A stretch of 52,643 bases of DNA, taken from NCBI GenBank assembly GCA_946557785.1, contig CAMNTH010000023.1, forward strand, positions 1 to 52,643, given 5' to 3'. The notes beneath the pieces were generated by a model that did no database searches, was not told the origin of the DNA, and was given only the letters and a program-made list of their open reading frames with translations. Shown piece by piece: positions 8,695-17,324 of this stretch (position 1 is the first letter of the stretch; each line of letters starts with the position of its first letter). Source of the DNA: an uncultured Blautia sp. (GTDB lineage: Bacteria > Bacillota > Clostridia > Lachnospirales > Lachnospiraceae). The translations under genes and the position numbers were made by a program.

Positions 8695-9747
8695 TTATTT
8701 GAAGTCTCCCCTATATTCCCGAATGATTTCAATCATGCTCAAATAGCCTTCTGTAGGAACATAATCCGGGATGGAGTTTCCTGTTCCGAATGCAAATCCT
8801 CCATGGCCTCTGGATTTTTTAATGATATCCAGAATATATTCCCGAAGTTCACTTTTGGATGCATGGCACACCATATCCACATCTGCACCTCCAAAATTAC
8901 CGATGCACTCTCCATACTTTTCCACCCATACCGGGAAGGGAGCAATCTGATCCTCATTTGAATGCTTCGCATCAATTCCAACCTTTGTAATCAGGTCTTC
9001 CATTACATCGAAGATCTTTCCGCAGGAGTGCAGCAGGAAAGGCTTCTGATAGCTGTGTACCAAATCTACAATGGGCTTATACTTGGGAAGAATCAGTTCT
9101 TTTACATCATCTGTGGACAACATAGTACTGGATTTATAACCCAGGTCATCACCAAAACGAAGCACACAGTAAACATCTCCGAATTCCTTCATAAATCTCT
9201 GCCAGATTTTCAAATTCGTTTCTCCTACCTTTTTGAAGAGGTTTTCGTAAAGCTCCTCATCATCAGCCTTGATATAGCAAAGTCCCTGAAAGCTCGTCAC
9301 ATCCTGCACACATTCAAAAATTCCGTTTCCTACCCCGCCAATGGCTTTCATTCCGGCAGGCATCTCGTCTCTCAGCGCACGGAAATATCTTGCGTATTTT
9401 TTAAAGTAATACTCCGGAATTTCATCCCATGGATAATGCTTAAAATCATCCTCATCCTGAATCACCGGAACCACACGGCTATCTCCCAGCGCACCGCTGC
9501 CAGGCATGATCTGCCCAATGCACTGCTCAAAAGTAACCGCATCGTATCCGTATTCTTTGAAGAAATTGCAGTAAACCCTGAAAAACTCATGAAGGTCACG
9601 ATCGTCTCCATTGTAAAGAGACATCATATCCACGCCTTTAATCTCCCCGATTTTTTCATAGGATACATTGTGCTCATAAAGCGGAAGCCGCTCCACCTCT
9701 ATGTTTCCTGCGCTGCTTAAAATATTTCGATAATCCGGTTCAAACAT
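8695..9747 (-). CDS. uroporphyrinogen decarboxylase-like (URO-D/MtaA-type) protein
   Basis: This 350-residue protein has the URO-D fold, the TIM-barrel family that includes heme uroporphyrinogen decarboxylase and the MtaA/CmuA methylcobamide methyltransferases. Near the middle it has FLLHSCGKI, which matches the His-x-Cys metal-binding segment of the methyltransferase branch, and later GGADVDMVCH, a candidate third ligand. The N-terminal arginine motif of true HemE is not seen, so a role in heme synthesis is unlikely. It ends the leftward cluster, 68 bases after the alpha-mannosidase. No corrinoid protein or activator is encoded nearby. The substrate is unknown; a methyl-transfer role is only family inference. 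Confidence 0.75.
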   Translation of the reverse strand: MFEPDYRNILSSAGNIEVERLPLYEHNVSYEKIGEIKGVDMMSLYNGDDRDLHEFFRVYCNFFKEYGYDAVTFEQCIGQIMPGSGALGDSRVVPVIQDEDDFKHYPWDEIPEYYFKKYARYFRALRDEMPAGMKAIGGVGNGIFECVQDVTSFQGLCYIKADDEELYENLFKKVGETNLKIWQRFMKEFGDVYCVLRFGDDLGYKSSTMLSTDDVKELILPKYKPIVDLVHSYQKPFLLHSCGKIFDVMEDLITKVGIDAKHSNEDQIAPFPVWVEKYGECIGNFGGADVDMVCHASKSELREYILDIIKKSRGHGGFAFGTGNSIPDYVPTEGYLSMIEIIREYRGDFK

Positions 9748-9815
9748 AAATCCTATCTGTCCTCCTATTCATTCTTAAGCAAGTCCGATCTTCCAGCTTT
9801 TGGATTCATTGGCCT

Positions 9816-12800
9816 TTATATTTGAAATAAAAGTGTTTTAATTTCATAGGGAACCATTTCCACTTGAACTCCCCCGGTATGTTCCAGTTTCCCCCCCACA
9901 GGACGTTCCATAAGATCGCATTCGCCCCAGAACGCATAATCAAATCCTGTGTGAACCTTTACTTTCCTGCTGCTGCCTGTGTACTCATGGAAACGGACTA
10001 CAAGATATTTTCCATCTTCAGACCGTTTTACTGCATCAAGTTCCACTGCATCTGTGTCAAAGGAAACAAAGCTGGTATTTCCGAACTTCCATTCTCCTTT
10101 AACTGCATTTGCCGGCTGGTTCAGGGCATATGCTTCTTTTGCAACTTCTCCATCTACAAAATCACCTTTATGAGGCAGAAGTGCATAAGTAAAGGTATGC
10201 TCTCCCTGATCCTGCTTATAATCAGGATTAGTTGCACATTTCAAAAGGGTAATCCTCATTGTGTTTCCTTTTACATCATGCCCATACTTACAGTCATTTA
10301 AAAGAGCCACGCCATAGTCACGCTCCGCTATATCTACCCAGCGGTGGGCAACTGTCTCAAACTTAGCCATATCCCAGCTCGTATTCCAATGATTTGGACG
10401 TTTTACGTTTCCATACTGAATATCATATCTTGCTTCTGTGGCGCGGATATTTACCGGGAAGGATGCTTTCAAAAGCTGATGGGTTTCATGCCAGTCAACA
10501 TATGTCTCAAAATCAATTCTTCTGTCATTTGCATAAACGCATACATTCTGAATAATCTCCGAATTCATATACTTCCATTTCAGCTGCAAAACTGCCTTCA
10601 GGCTTCCATTTTCTGTCACCTCCGCAGCTACCAGTTCTGTTACTTCCCGCATTTTTTCCTGATAATAGATATCCACATTCCATGCATCAAACTCATAGGG
10701 CTTATCTTCAAATACCAAAAGAACATTGGCACGTTCTCCCTTAGCCACAACCTCACGTTTATATTCCTTATCATAAATACGTGTAAACTGTCCTGCTTTA
10801 TTTAATTCCATCACGTAAAACGGAGTTTCGATCCTGTCTGCGCTGATACTAAATGCAGATTCTCTCTTTTCCTTTGCACTTTCTTCAAAAGTAATTGTAC
10901 ATCCCCCCATTGCCGGGATATTTTTGGTATTTACATATGTAATAACGCCTTCTCTCTGAGAATCCAGTACATCACCATTAGCGTCCCTGAATACGCCATC
11001 CCTATCCTCCGGAATTGCAGCCAGATAATCCATACCCCATCCTGCATTATTGACAACTGTCCAGCAATCCTTTCCGGAATCCAAAAGAACATCCATTGCA
11101 TGATCTTCCACTGTTTCTGCGATCTCCCATGCCTGTGCATACTCTTTTTTAGAGTCTTCATACACCTGGAGAATTGAAGATCCGGGAATAATATCGTGGA
11201 ACTGGTGACGAAGAATAATCTTCCATCCTTCTGTCAGCTTCTCCTGTTCCGCTTCTTCGATTCCCTTGCAGCTGACCGCCGCCATTGCCGTCAGCCATTC
11301 GGCTTCCCTATATAAAAATTCAAGCTTGCGATTCATCTTTTTATTGTATGCATGGCTTGTATAAGTTCCTCTATGATACTCAAGGTACAGTTCTCCATCC
11401 CATGTATGAAGATATTCTTCTGTATTTTCCACAGTCTCATGAAGTTTGCGGAAATATTCCCCTGCTGTGTTCATTTTCACATGCGGAAGTCCCGGAATTT
11501 TATCCAGTCTTCTTCTCTGTTCCAGAGCTTCTCTGTTGACACCGCCGCCTCCATCGCCATAGCCAAAGGAAATCAGCATATCTTTGTTAATTCTTTTATC
11601 GCTGTAGCTTTTCCATACTCCATTTACCGTATAAGGTGTAAGCATTCCATTATAGGTATAAAACCACGGACTTACTCCGTAATTCGCATCCGGGGTGGTC
11701 ACAAAATGAGCAAGAACTTCACTTCCATCCATTCCTCTCCAAACAAAGGTATCGTGAGGCATACGATTGAATTCATTCCAGCTGATCTTTGTTGTCATGA
11801 AGGTATTGATGCCTGATTTTTTCAGGATCTGAGGAAGAGCCCAGGAATAGCCAAACACATCCGGAAGCCAAAGGAACTCCATTTCCTTATTAAATTCTTT
11901 TCTTACAAACCCGGTTCCCATTAAGATCTGTCTTGTAAGGGACTCGCCGCTTGTAAGGTTGCAGTCAGCTTCCACCCACATGGCGCCATCTGCTTCCCAT
12001 CTTCCTTCCTTCACCTTCTCTTTGATCTGTTGGAAGATTTCAGGGAAATCCTGTTTTATGTATTCATAAATCTGGGGCTGTGTCTGAAGGAAACGATACT
12101 CTCCAAACATATCCATCAGACGAAATACAGTAGAGAAGGAACGGGAAGCCTTTTCTCTGGTATGCTTCAGTCTCCACAGCCATGCAAGGTCAATATGGGT
12201 ATGCCCCACACAGTTTACAGTTACCATGGAGTTTTTATCCATATGGTCAAGCGCTTCATTGAGGAAGTCGTCTGCCGCTTCCACAGAAGCATAAAACGCA
12301 TCACTTCCCGGATAAGCCCAGTCAATTTTCAAAAACGCATCATTTAATGCCTTTGTAAGATTCTCTTTTAAAGCCTCATCCTGGATTTCTTCCAAAGCTT
12401 CATGAATCATTTTAGACAGATAATAAAGGTCATCTGCCTTTTCGTCAAGCCATGCAAGAGCAGCCCTTTTAATTTTATGCTCCTGGACCTTTGGCACGCC
12501 GCCTCCTTCCAGTCCCGACCACAGCCGGAATGTCAAACCAAGGGGCTGTCCGGCTATATCTTCCTGAAAAAAAACTTCTTTATGATTGGAATCCACACCC
12601 TGATAAGGCTTTCCATCCATATAAAGAAGGGACTCAAATCCGCTGTTTCCGCCGCCTCCCGTCTTTCCAAAATCAAAAATACCAAGCAGCGTTCTGCCCT
12701 TCCAGCCCTTCGGAAACTTTGCGATCACATGAAGCCACAGATATTTGTCCCAACCGGACCAGTGCATTCCCACTTTTGCTTTTGAAAAATCTGTAAAATC

Positions 12801-12935
12801 AGCAGGTACCTCCGGATTCGGAACTTCACCGCCAGATTCTTTGATAAGAATATCTTCCAGTTCAATTACATCACGATAGCGATATGCTTCCAGTTCCGCT
12901 ATTCTTGCTTTCAATTTCTCTTTTACAAAAAACAT
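9816..12935 (-). CDS. alpha-mannosidase, glycoside hydrolase family 38
   Basis: GH38 enzymes are zinc-dependent retaining alpha-mannosidases. The 1039-residue product shows GHTHIDLAWLW (about 244-254, His and Asp metal ligands), WLPDVFGY (356-363, with the nucleophile Asp), and LRHQFHDIIPGSSIL with the later metal His. A beta-sandwich C-terminal half follows. No signal peptide is present, so imported alpha-mannosides are the likely substrate. The frame is open for 15 more codons, but the ATG at 12935 has GAGGAGG five bases before it and avoids overlap with the gene upstream. It sits between two URO-D-like genes in one transcript. Linkage preference (1,2, 1,3 or 1,6) cannot be read from the sequence. 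Confidence 0.93.
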   Translation of the reverse strand: MFFVKEKLKARIAELEAYRYRDVIELEDILIKESGGEVPNPEVPADFTDFSKAKVGMHWSGWDKYLWLHVIAKFPKGWKGRTLLGIFDFGKTGGGGNSGFESLLYMDGKPYQGVDSNHKEVFFQEDIAGQPLGLTFRLWSGLEGGGVPKVQEHKIKRAALAWLDEKADDLYYLSKMIHEALEEIQDEALKENLTKALNDAFLKIDWAYPGSDAFYASVEAADDFLNEALDHMDKNSMVTVNCVGHTHIDLAWLWRLKHTREKASRSFSTVFRLMDMFGEYRFLQTQPQIYEYIKQDFPEIFQQIKEKVKEGRWEADGAMWVEADCNLTSGESLTRQILMGTGFVRKEFNKEMEFLWLPDVFGYSWALPQILKKSGINTFMTTKISWNEFNRMPHDTFVWRGMDGSEVLAHFVTTPDANYGVSPWFYTYNGMLTPYTVNGVWKSYSDKRINKDMLISFGYGDGGGGVNREALEQRRRLDKIPGLPHVKMNTAGEYFRKLHETVENTEEYLHTWDGELYLEYHRGTYTSHAYNKKMNRKLEFLYREAEWLTAMAAVSCKGIEEAEQEKLTEGWKIILRHQFHDIIPGSSILQVYEDSKKEYAQAWEIAETVEDHAMDVLLDSGKDCWTVVNNAGWGMDYLAAIPEDRDGVFRDANGDVLDSQREGVITYVNTKNIPAMGGCTITFEESAKEKRESAFSISADRIETPFYVMELNKAGQFTRIYDKEYKREVVAKGERANVLLVFEDKPYEFDAWNVDIYYQEKMREVTELVAAEVTENGSLKAVLQLKWKYMNSEIIQNVCVYANDRRIDFETYVDWHETHQLLKASFPVNIRATEARYDIQYGNVKRPNHWNTSWDMAKFETVAHRWVDIAERDYGVALLNDCKYGHDVKGNTMRITLLKCATNPDYKQDQGEHTFTYALLPHKGDFVDGEVAKEAYALNQPANAVKGEWKFGNTSFVSFDTDAVELDAVKRSEDGKYLVVRFHEYTGSSRKVKVHTGFDYAFWGECDLMERPVGGKLEHTGGVQVEMVPYEIKTLLFQI

Positions 12936-12946
12936 AGCTGTCCTCC

Positions 12947-13918
12947 TCATTTCCCAGGATAAATTCCCTCTTCTCTCCATATACGATGCATCAGTTCATA
13001 GCGTTCCAGTGCAAGTCCGGTATATGCACAATTGGATGTGCAGAAAATATAGCCATATCCCGGCATTCCATCCCGCAGGGAACGGCGTACATCTGCCTCA
13101 CACTCTTCAACGCTTCCTGTCTGCAGAAGCCCGCAGTTCACATTTCCGCAAAGAGCCACTTTATCTCCAACACGGGCTTTTACTTCTTTCAGATCCACTC
13201 CCCCCTGAGGATCCAGAGAATGAAGTGCATCAGGGCCGCATTCCACCATCTGGTCAAGAATGGGCATGATATTTCCATCCGTATGCTTAATGGTATAAAA
13301 TCCCATGGTTCTGTAAGTATCCAGAATATCCTTCAAATACGGTGTAATATACTCATCAAACAGATCCGGACTAAAGAATGGATTGGTATTAAAACAATAG
13401 TCTGAGCAAAGAGTAAAACCATCCAACAGCCCTTTGCAGCCTGCCATTTTCTCCGCAAATCTCTTAAAGTGATCCACACGCTCCTGTGCAATCGCCTTCA
13501 TCTCATCCTCTTCCTCAAATAACCTGGCTGAGAAGTCTACCATCTCGTCCCCGTTTGGAATAGCGAATGTAGGATCCCCGTGAACCATGGTGTAAAATTT
13601 ATCGCCGGACTGATTGCGGATTTCCTCAAGAATACGTCTTGTCCTGTCAAAATTCTTCATATCCCCTGTGTCGATCTGCACAAAAATCGCACTGTGGTTA
13701 TATTTTTCTGCATATGCGATATATGTTTGTGCAATGTCCTTCACATGGAGCATCTGCTCCCTTGCGCTCATTTGATCCCATTGATTGAAAACCCGGTGTT
13801 CCGGATGGATCCTTCCAAGCGCTTCCATAGTAAGATAAAAAACAAGCTCAAAATGCGGTACATGTCCAGTAATCGGCTCTCGCTTTAAACATTTGATAAA
13901 TTTCTCTCTTGGGGTCAT
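12947..13918 (-). CDS. uroporphyrinogen decarboxylase-like protein, second copy
   Basis: This is a 323-residue URO-D-family protein, only distantly similar to the one at 8695-9747. It begins MTPREKFIKCLKREP, typical of this branch. The central motif is IKHTDGNIMPILDQM, so Asp stands where the methyltransferase branch has Cys, followed by LCGNVNCGLL. The metal site therefore differs from its neighbour's. GGAGG precedes the ATG. The stop lies 11 bases before the mannosidase start, and the mannosidase ribosome site overlaps the end of this gene, so the two are coupled. The partnership of two different URO-D proteins with GH38 is unexplained. Confidence 0.75.
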   Translation of the reverse strand: MTPREKFIKCLKREPITGHVPHFELVFYLTMEALGRIHPEHRVFNQWDQMSAREQMLHVKDIAQTYIAYAEKYNHSAIFVQIDTGDMKNFDRTRRILEEIRNQSGDKFYTMVHGDPTFAIPNGDEMVDFSARLFEEEDEMKAIAQERVDHFKRFAEKMAGCKGLLDGFTLCSDYCFNTNPFFSPDLFDEYITPYLKDILDTYRTMGFYTIKHTDGNIMPILDQMVECGPDALHSLDPQGGVDLKEVKARVGDKVALCGNVNCGLLQTGSVEECEADVRRSLRDGMPGYGYIFCTSNCAYTGLALERYELMHRIWREEGIYPGK

Positions 13919-13950
13919 AATTTTGCCTCCTATTATTTAATTTATTTCAT

Positions 13951-14664
13951 TTATTTACTTTGATATACAAAGCCTGATTCAAAATTCTTCTGCAAGAACA
14001 TGAACAGCGCAATGGTCGGTATAGATACAAGGATACATGCCAGCATAAGAGACGGCACATTTGCTTTTCCAAGAAGGGAAACCGCTGACATAACGGTTCT
14101 CATATCCGGAGCTTTTGCCATGGGAAGGAATATTTTTACAAGAACCTGAAAATCACCGGCTCCATCCACCTTGGCAGATTCGCATATTTCCCTGGATATT
14201 CCCAGAAAGAAATTCCGAAGCACAAACATGCAAAAGGGAATGCAAATGGCAGTATAAAAAAGAACCATTCCTAATCGTGTATCATACAGTCCTGCTTTTG
14301 AGAACCCTCTGTAAATAGGAATCAAATAAATCTGAAACGGAAAGATTGTTCCGCTGTAAATAAACATAAACCATAACATCTTATGTTTGATTTCCAAATG
14401 GGAAATAGCATATGCCGCAAGTGTTGCGATGGCAACAGCAAACAGCGCACCCAGCACTGCATGCAGGAAGCTGTTCCCTATTCCCTTGGTGATGCTGATG
14501 CTTTGATTTAATTCTTTAAAATTATCCATCAGGGAATTCCCCTGAGGCAGATCCCAAAAATTTCCCAGGTTATACTCTCTTCTTCCCTTAAAACTGCTCA
14601 TAAAAGCAAACAAAACAGAAAAAATCCAAATCAGTGCTAAGAAAGAGAGCACTACATTTATCAC
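13951..14664 (-). pseudogene. sugar ABC permease (MalG type) with internal gap
   Basis: This 237-residue frame resembles the inner-membrane MalG-type permeases of sugar ABC importers. The EAA loop EICESAKVDGAGDFQVLVKI is clear, as is the C-terminal end FLQKNFESGF. Directly after PMAKAP the sequence jumps to DMRTVMSAVSLL. Homologues carry about 20 more residues there, including most of a membrane helix, so an in-frame deletion is likely. At the N-terminus a 12-codon basic peptide (from the ATG at 14699) ends by overlapping the GTG start at 14664. Joined by a frame change it would give a normal permease start. With its partners also wrecked, I read this as a decaying gene, though it could still make a membrane protein. 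Confidence 0.7.
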
Positions 14665-14710
14665 GATTTTTCCTTTTTTATGTTATGTTTATTTTTCATT
14701 TTTATCACGA

Positions 14711-14811
14711 TCAGTCCTCCTTGAATGAATTCCGTAAATTAAAGTAAGACACGATCAAAATGATCACAGTCAGAACAACCGCAACCGCAGAACCAAGACC
14801 CAGGTGATTAC
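14711..14811 (-). pseudogene. C-terminal remnant of a MalF-type sugar permease
   Basis: In a frame with no start codon the minus strand reads NHLGLGSAVAVVLTVIIL and continues to SYFNLRNSFKED before a TGA. This is the last membrane helix and tail of a MalF-type ABC permease. The rest of the gene (normally about 290 residues) is missing. The upstream edge runs directly into the binding-protein signal peptide relic, so one large deletion explains the junction. Confidence 0.75.
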
Positions 14812-14885
14812 ACTGCGGGAGCAAACGCTGCCGCTATTACAGAAAAACAGGTCAATAATGCTGCAAATTTCTTCTCCTTTCTCAT
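14808..14885 (-). pseudogene. signal-peptide stub of a sugar-binding protein
   Basis: An ATG at 14885, preceded by AAGGAT, opens a 25-codon frame with a basic start (MRKEKK), a hydrophobic core and the small-residue end IAAAFAPA, then TAA. This is a secretion signal with nothing after it. Its place at the head of a permease operon suggests it belonged to a sugar-binding protein whose mature part has been deleted. Confidence 0.65.
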
Positions 14886-14945
14886 GGTAAATCCTTCTTG
14901 TTGAAAAATATATTTTATTAAATATATTATATTTAAATTATATTT

Positions 14946-14959
14946 TTGTTTCGAAACAA
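14946..14959. promoter_or_regulatory. operator-like palindrome TTGTTTCGAAACAA
   Basis: This is a perfect 14-bp palindrome with a central CG. It starts about 20 bases downstream of the leftward -10, where a bound repressor would block transcription. The form suits a GntR/AraR or LacI-type regulator. The GntR gene next door is the obvious candidate, by position only. Confidence 0.6.
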
Positions 14960-14978
14960 TATATCTTTTAATGAATTC

Positions 14979-15007
14979 ATTATAACACTCTTACTATTTA
15001 TTGTCTA
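14979..15007 (-). promoter_or_regulatory. promoter of the relic-transporter/mannosidase operon
   Basis: TAGACA (15007-15002), a 17-base spacer and TATAAT (14984-14979), reading leftward. It would transcribe the ABC relic, both URO-D genes and the alpha-mannosidase. Confidence 0.7.
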
Positions 15008-15136
15008 TAGTCATTTGCTTTTTCGCTGTTTTGTCCAAAATTTCCATCCTTTTTTATACCATATCCTCCGTTTCTGGCTTATTAATTATATTTTTTATAA
15101 CCTATTTAATGTAAAATATGTTTATTGAATTCCGTA

Positions 15137-15170
15137 TAAAAAACCGGAGCATCTTATCAACACCCCGGTC
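15137..15170 (-). terminator. intrinsic terminator after the GntR gene
   Basis: On the minus strand ACCGG and CCGGT pair around a long loop and are followed by TTTTTTAT. It lies just after the regulator stop codon at 15196. Confidence 0.7.
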
Positions 15171-15195
15171 CGCTTTGCATATTCTAATTTAAAAC

Positions 15196-16314
15196 CTAAT
15201 TCAAAAAGATTCCCGGAATTTTTATTTCTTCCTGATCCACCTTTTTTTCATAAATCTGTTTTTCCAAGAGCTCCACAGCCTTACTTGCCATTGCCGCTTC
15301 GTTCTGCTTCACATGTGCATAGCGCATGCCGCCCGGCACAAGATAAACCGCATCAATACTGCATGGAAGTATATGTGAAAACTTCTCTTCTCCCAGTCTG
15401 TTCACAGCTTCCAAAAATCCAAGGAACAGCCCGTACTCCATACACACGGCTCCCTCAAGGCTCTGGCCGCACCTCTTCAGGTATTCCATCATCAGCAGTA
15501 CATAATTTTCATCCGGCTTATTCCTCAAAATCCCGTATGAGGATTCCGGAAGAATGCACTCCTCCATTACCGGAAGGTGAAACTGTTCTATGCATCTGCG
15601 GAAAGCTCTCCTTCTTTCTTTTAGGGTAATAGCCCCCTCTTCGCTTACAGAAATCATGGCGATCCGTCTTTTTCCCTGATCTTTCAGATATTTCACAAGA
15701 CATTCCACCGCATTGTCGCTGTCCAGACGAATGGACGGAACCTGGATCCCTTCCATCTTTTTATCCAGGATCACAACCGGAAATCCCTCCAGTACCAGTT
15801 TCAGCAGGTAAGTATTATAATAAAAGCCATGGCACAGACAAATGATCAGCCCGCAGATTCCCAGGGATTCCAGAAATTCTATTTCTTCTATCTCCCTTTT
15901 TCTATCTGCATAAGAAAACCGGAGTATCATTTTATAACCTTTTTTCCTAAGAGCCCTATCAAGTTCAAACATTAATTCCATCCCAAAGGATTCCATCACA
16001 TATTCCAATAAAACACCTACCAGTTTTTCTGATCCGTGTCCTGTCTGATTCTCTTTGTACGGTATTTCCTCCGGTAACTCTTCTTCTTTTTCCCTCTTAT
16101 CAAGGACAAAGGAACCATTCCCCTGCACCCTGCGGATGATATTCTCTTTTGACAAGGTCTGCATCGCTCGCTTTATGGTGATCACGCTTACACCATACTG
16201 CTCCTTTAGTTCCTCTTCCCCGGGAAGCTTATCTCCCGGAAGAAATTCCCCTTTATCTATCCTTTCTTTTATATCCGTGTAAACCTTCATGTATAAAAAC
16301 TGGTCTTTTGCCAT
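15196..16314 (-). CDS. GntR-family regulator with LacI-type sugar-binding domain
   Basis: This 372-residue protein has an N-terminal winged helix-turn-helix (about residues 1-75; PGDKLPGEEELKEQYGVSVI and TIKRAMQTL are typical GntR) joined to a periplasmic-binding-protein-like effector domain (about 95-372), the AraR-like layout. Such proteins repress sugar genes until a sugar binds. It follows the ROK kinase by 34 bases on the same strand, so they are probably co-transcribed. It borders the transporter relic and its operator-like palindrome at 14946-14959. The inducer is unknown; a mannose-related sugar is guessed from context only. AAGGGG is the only ribosome-site match before the ATG, so the start is moderately sure. 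Confidence 0.85.
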   Translation of the reverse strand: MAKDQFLYMKVYTDIKERIDKGEFLPGDKLPGEEELKEQYGVSVITIKRAMQTLSKENIIRRVQGNGSFVLDKREKEEELPEEIPYKENQTGHGSEKLVGVLLEYVMESFGMELMFELDRALRKKGYKMILRFSYADRKREIEEIEFLESLGICGLIICLCHGFYYNTYLLKLVLEGFPVVILDKKMEGIQVPSIRLDSDNAVECLVKYLKDQGKRRIAMISVSEEGAITLKERRRAFRRCIEQFHLPVMEECILPESSYGILRNKPDENYVLLMMEYLKRCGQSLEGAVCMEYGLFLGFLEAVNRLGEEKFSHILPCSIDAVYLVPGGMRYAHVKQNEAAMASKAVELLEKQIYEKKVDQEEIKIPGIFLN

Positions 16315-16348
16315 AACACTTCCATCCCCTTAAATAAGAGTTAGCGTT

Positions 16349-17293
16349 TTATGCGTCCTGTAATACAAGACGGGCAGCCCCGTAGATTCCGGCATCGTTG
16401 CCAAGCTGCGCAGTAACGATGGATGTTTCTTTGCATAAGGAAAATGCATATTTCTGATAATACTTCTGAATACAGTCGATCAGCGGCTGCCCAGCCTTTG
16501 AAACACCTCCGCCTACTACGATGGTCTCCGGGTCAGCCACGCAGGAGAACACAGCCAGTGCGCCTCCAAGGATGTCTCCTACTTTCTCCATAATGCGGAC
16601 TGCAGCCGCATCCCCTGCTTTGTATGCATCCAAAACATCCTTTGCCGTAAGCTTCTCTACCGTTCTTAAAACACTTTCTTCGCTGCCGGAAGCAAGCTCC
16701 TGCAATGCAACACGTACGATCCCTGTTGCAGATGTATACTGTTCCAGACATCCTTTATTTCCGCAGTTGCAGGAATCCGTTTCCTGATGGTTCATAGCAG
16801 CATGTCCGATTTCTCCGCCTGCTCCATGATGGCCGGACAGGATTTTCCCATCCACAATGATTCCGCCGCCCACGCCGGTTCCAAGGGTTACCATGATCAC
16901 ATTCTTAGAGCCTTCCGCTGCTCCCTTCCAAGCCTCTCCAAGAGCAGCTACATTCGCATCATTTCCTGCCATAGCCGGCAATCCGGTAAGCTCGCTCAGC
17001 TCTTTTGCCGCAGGGGTAAAGCCCCAGAAAAGGTTTACAGCACAGAGAACTTCGCCCTGTCCATTTACAGGTCCCGGAATACCGACTCCCACGCCTTTTA
17101 CCACAGCTTTGTCAATACCGCGCTCCGCAATCTTCGCTTCGATCGTATCCGCTACATCCGGAAGGATTTCCTTTCCTTGGTTCTCCGTTCTTGTAGGGAT
17201 TTCCCACTTCTCCAACAAAGTCCCGTCTGTGTGAAACAGGCCGCATTTTACCGTAGTTCCTCCAACATCGATCCCAAAACAATATGATTCCAT
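16349..17293 (-). CDS. ROK-family glucokinase-like sugar kinase
   Basis: This 314-residue ROK protein lacks a DNA-binding domain, so it is a kinase and not a repressor. The phosphate loop GIDVGGTTVKCG starts at residue 7, the catalytic Asp lies in GNDANVAALGE (D112), and a second phosphate segment LGTGVGGGII follows at about 137. The zinc signature CNCGNKGCLEQ is at 175-185. Glucose is the usual substrate in Clostridia; other hexoses or N-acetylhexosamines are possible. It lies 31 bases after hprK and before the GntR gene. Glucose released by phosphorolysis of mannosylglucose (region 45-48 kb) would need such a kinase. Confidence 0.9.
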   Translation of the reverse strand: MESYCFGIDVGGTTVKCGLFHTDGTLLEKWEIPTRTENQGKEILPDVADTIEAKIAERGIDKAVVKGVGVGIPGPVNGQGEVLCAVNLFWGFTPAAKELSELTGLPAMAGNDANVAALGEAWKGAAEGSKNVIMVTLGTGVGGGIIVDGKILSGHHGAGGEIGHAAMNHQETDSCNCGNKGCLEQYTSATGIVRVALQELASGSEESVLRTVEKLTAKDVLDAYKAGDAAAVRIMEKVGDILGGALAVFSCVADPETIVVGGGVSKAGQPLIDCIQKYYQKYAFSLCKETSIVTAQLGNDAGIYGAARLVLQDA

Positions 17294-17324
17294 CTTTCCT
17301 TTTCCTTTCTATTTATTATCCTTT

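Larger units (their letters stand above)
14886..15195. other. intergenic region, regulatory
   Basis: About 310 very AT-rich bases lie between the ABC relic and the GntR gene. They hold a leftward promoter (14979-15007), a perfect palindrome (14946-14959) and the GntR-gene terminator (15137-15170). I see no further gene. Confidence 0.7.

Noticed and set aside
15196-16314. GntR regulator as the controller of the 40-52 kb mannan operon
   Set aside because: It lies 35 kb away, and the palindrome at the mannan promoter does not resemble the one beside the GntR gene. Nothing in the sequence links them.
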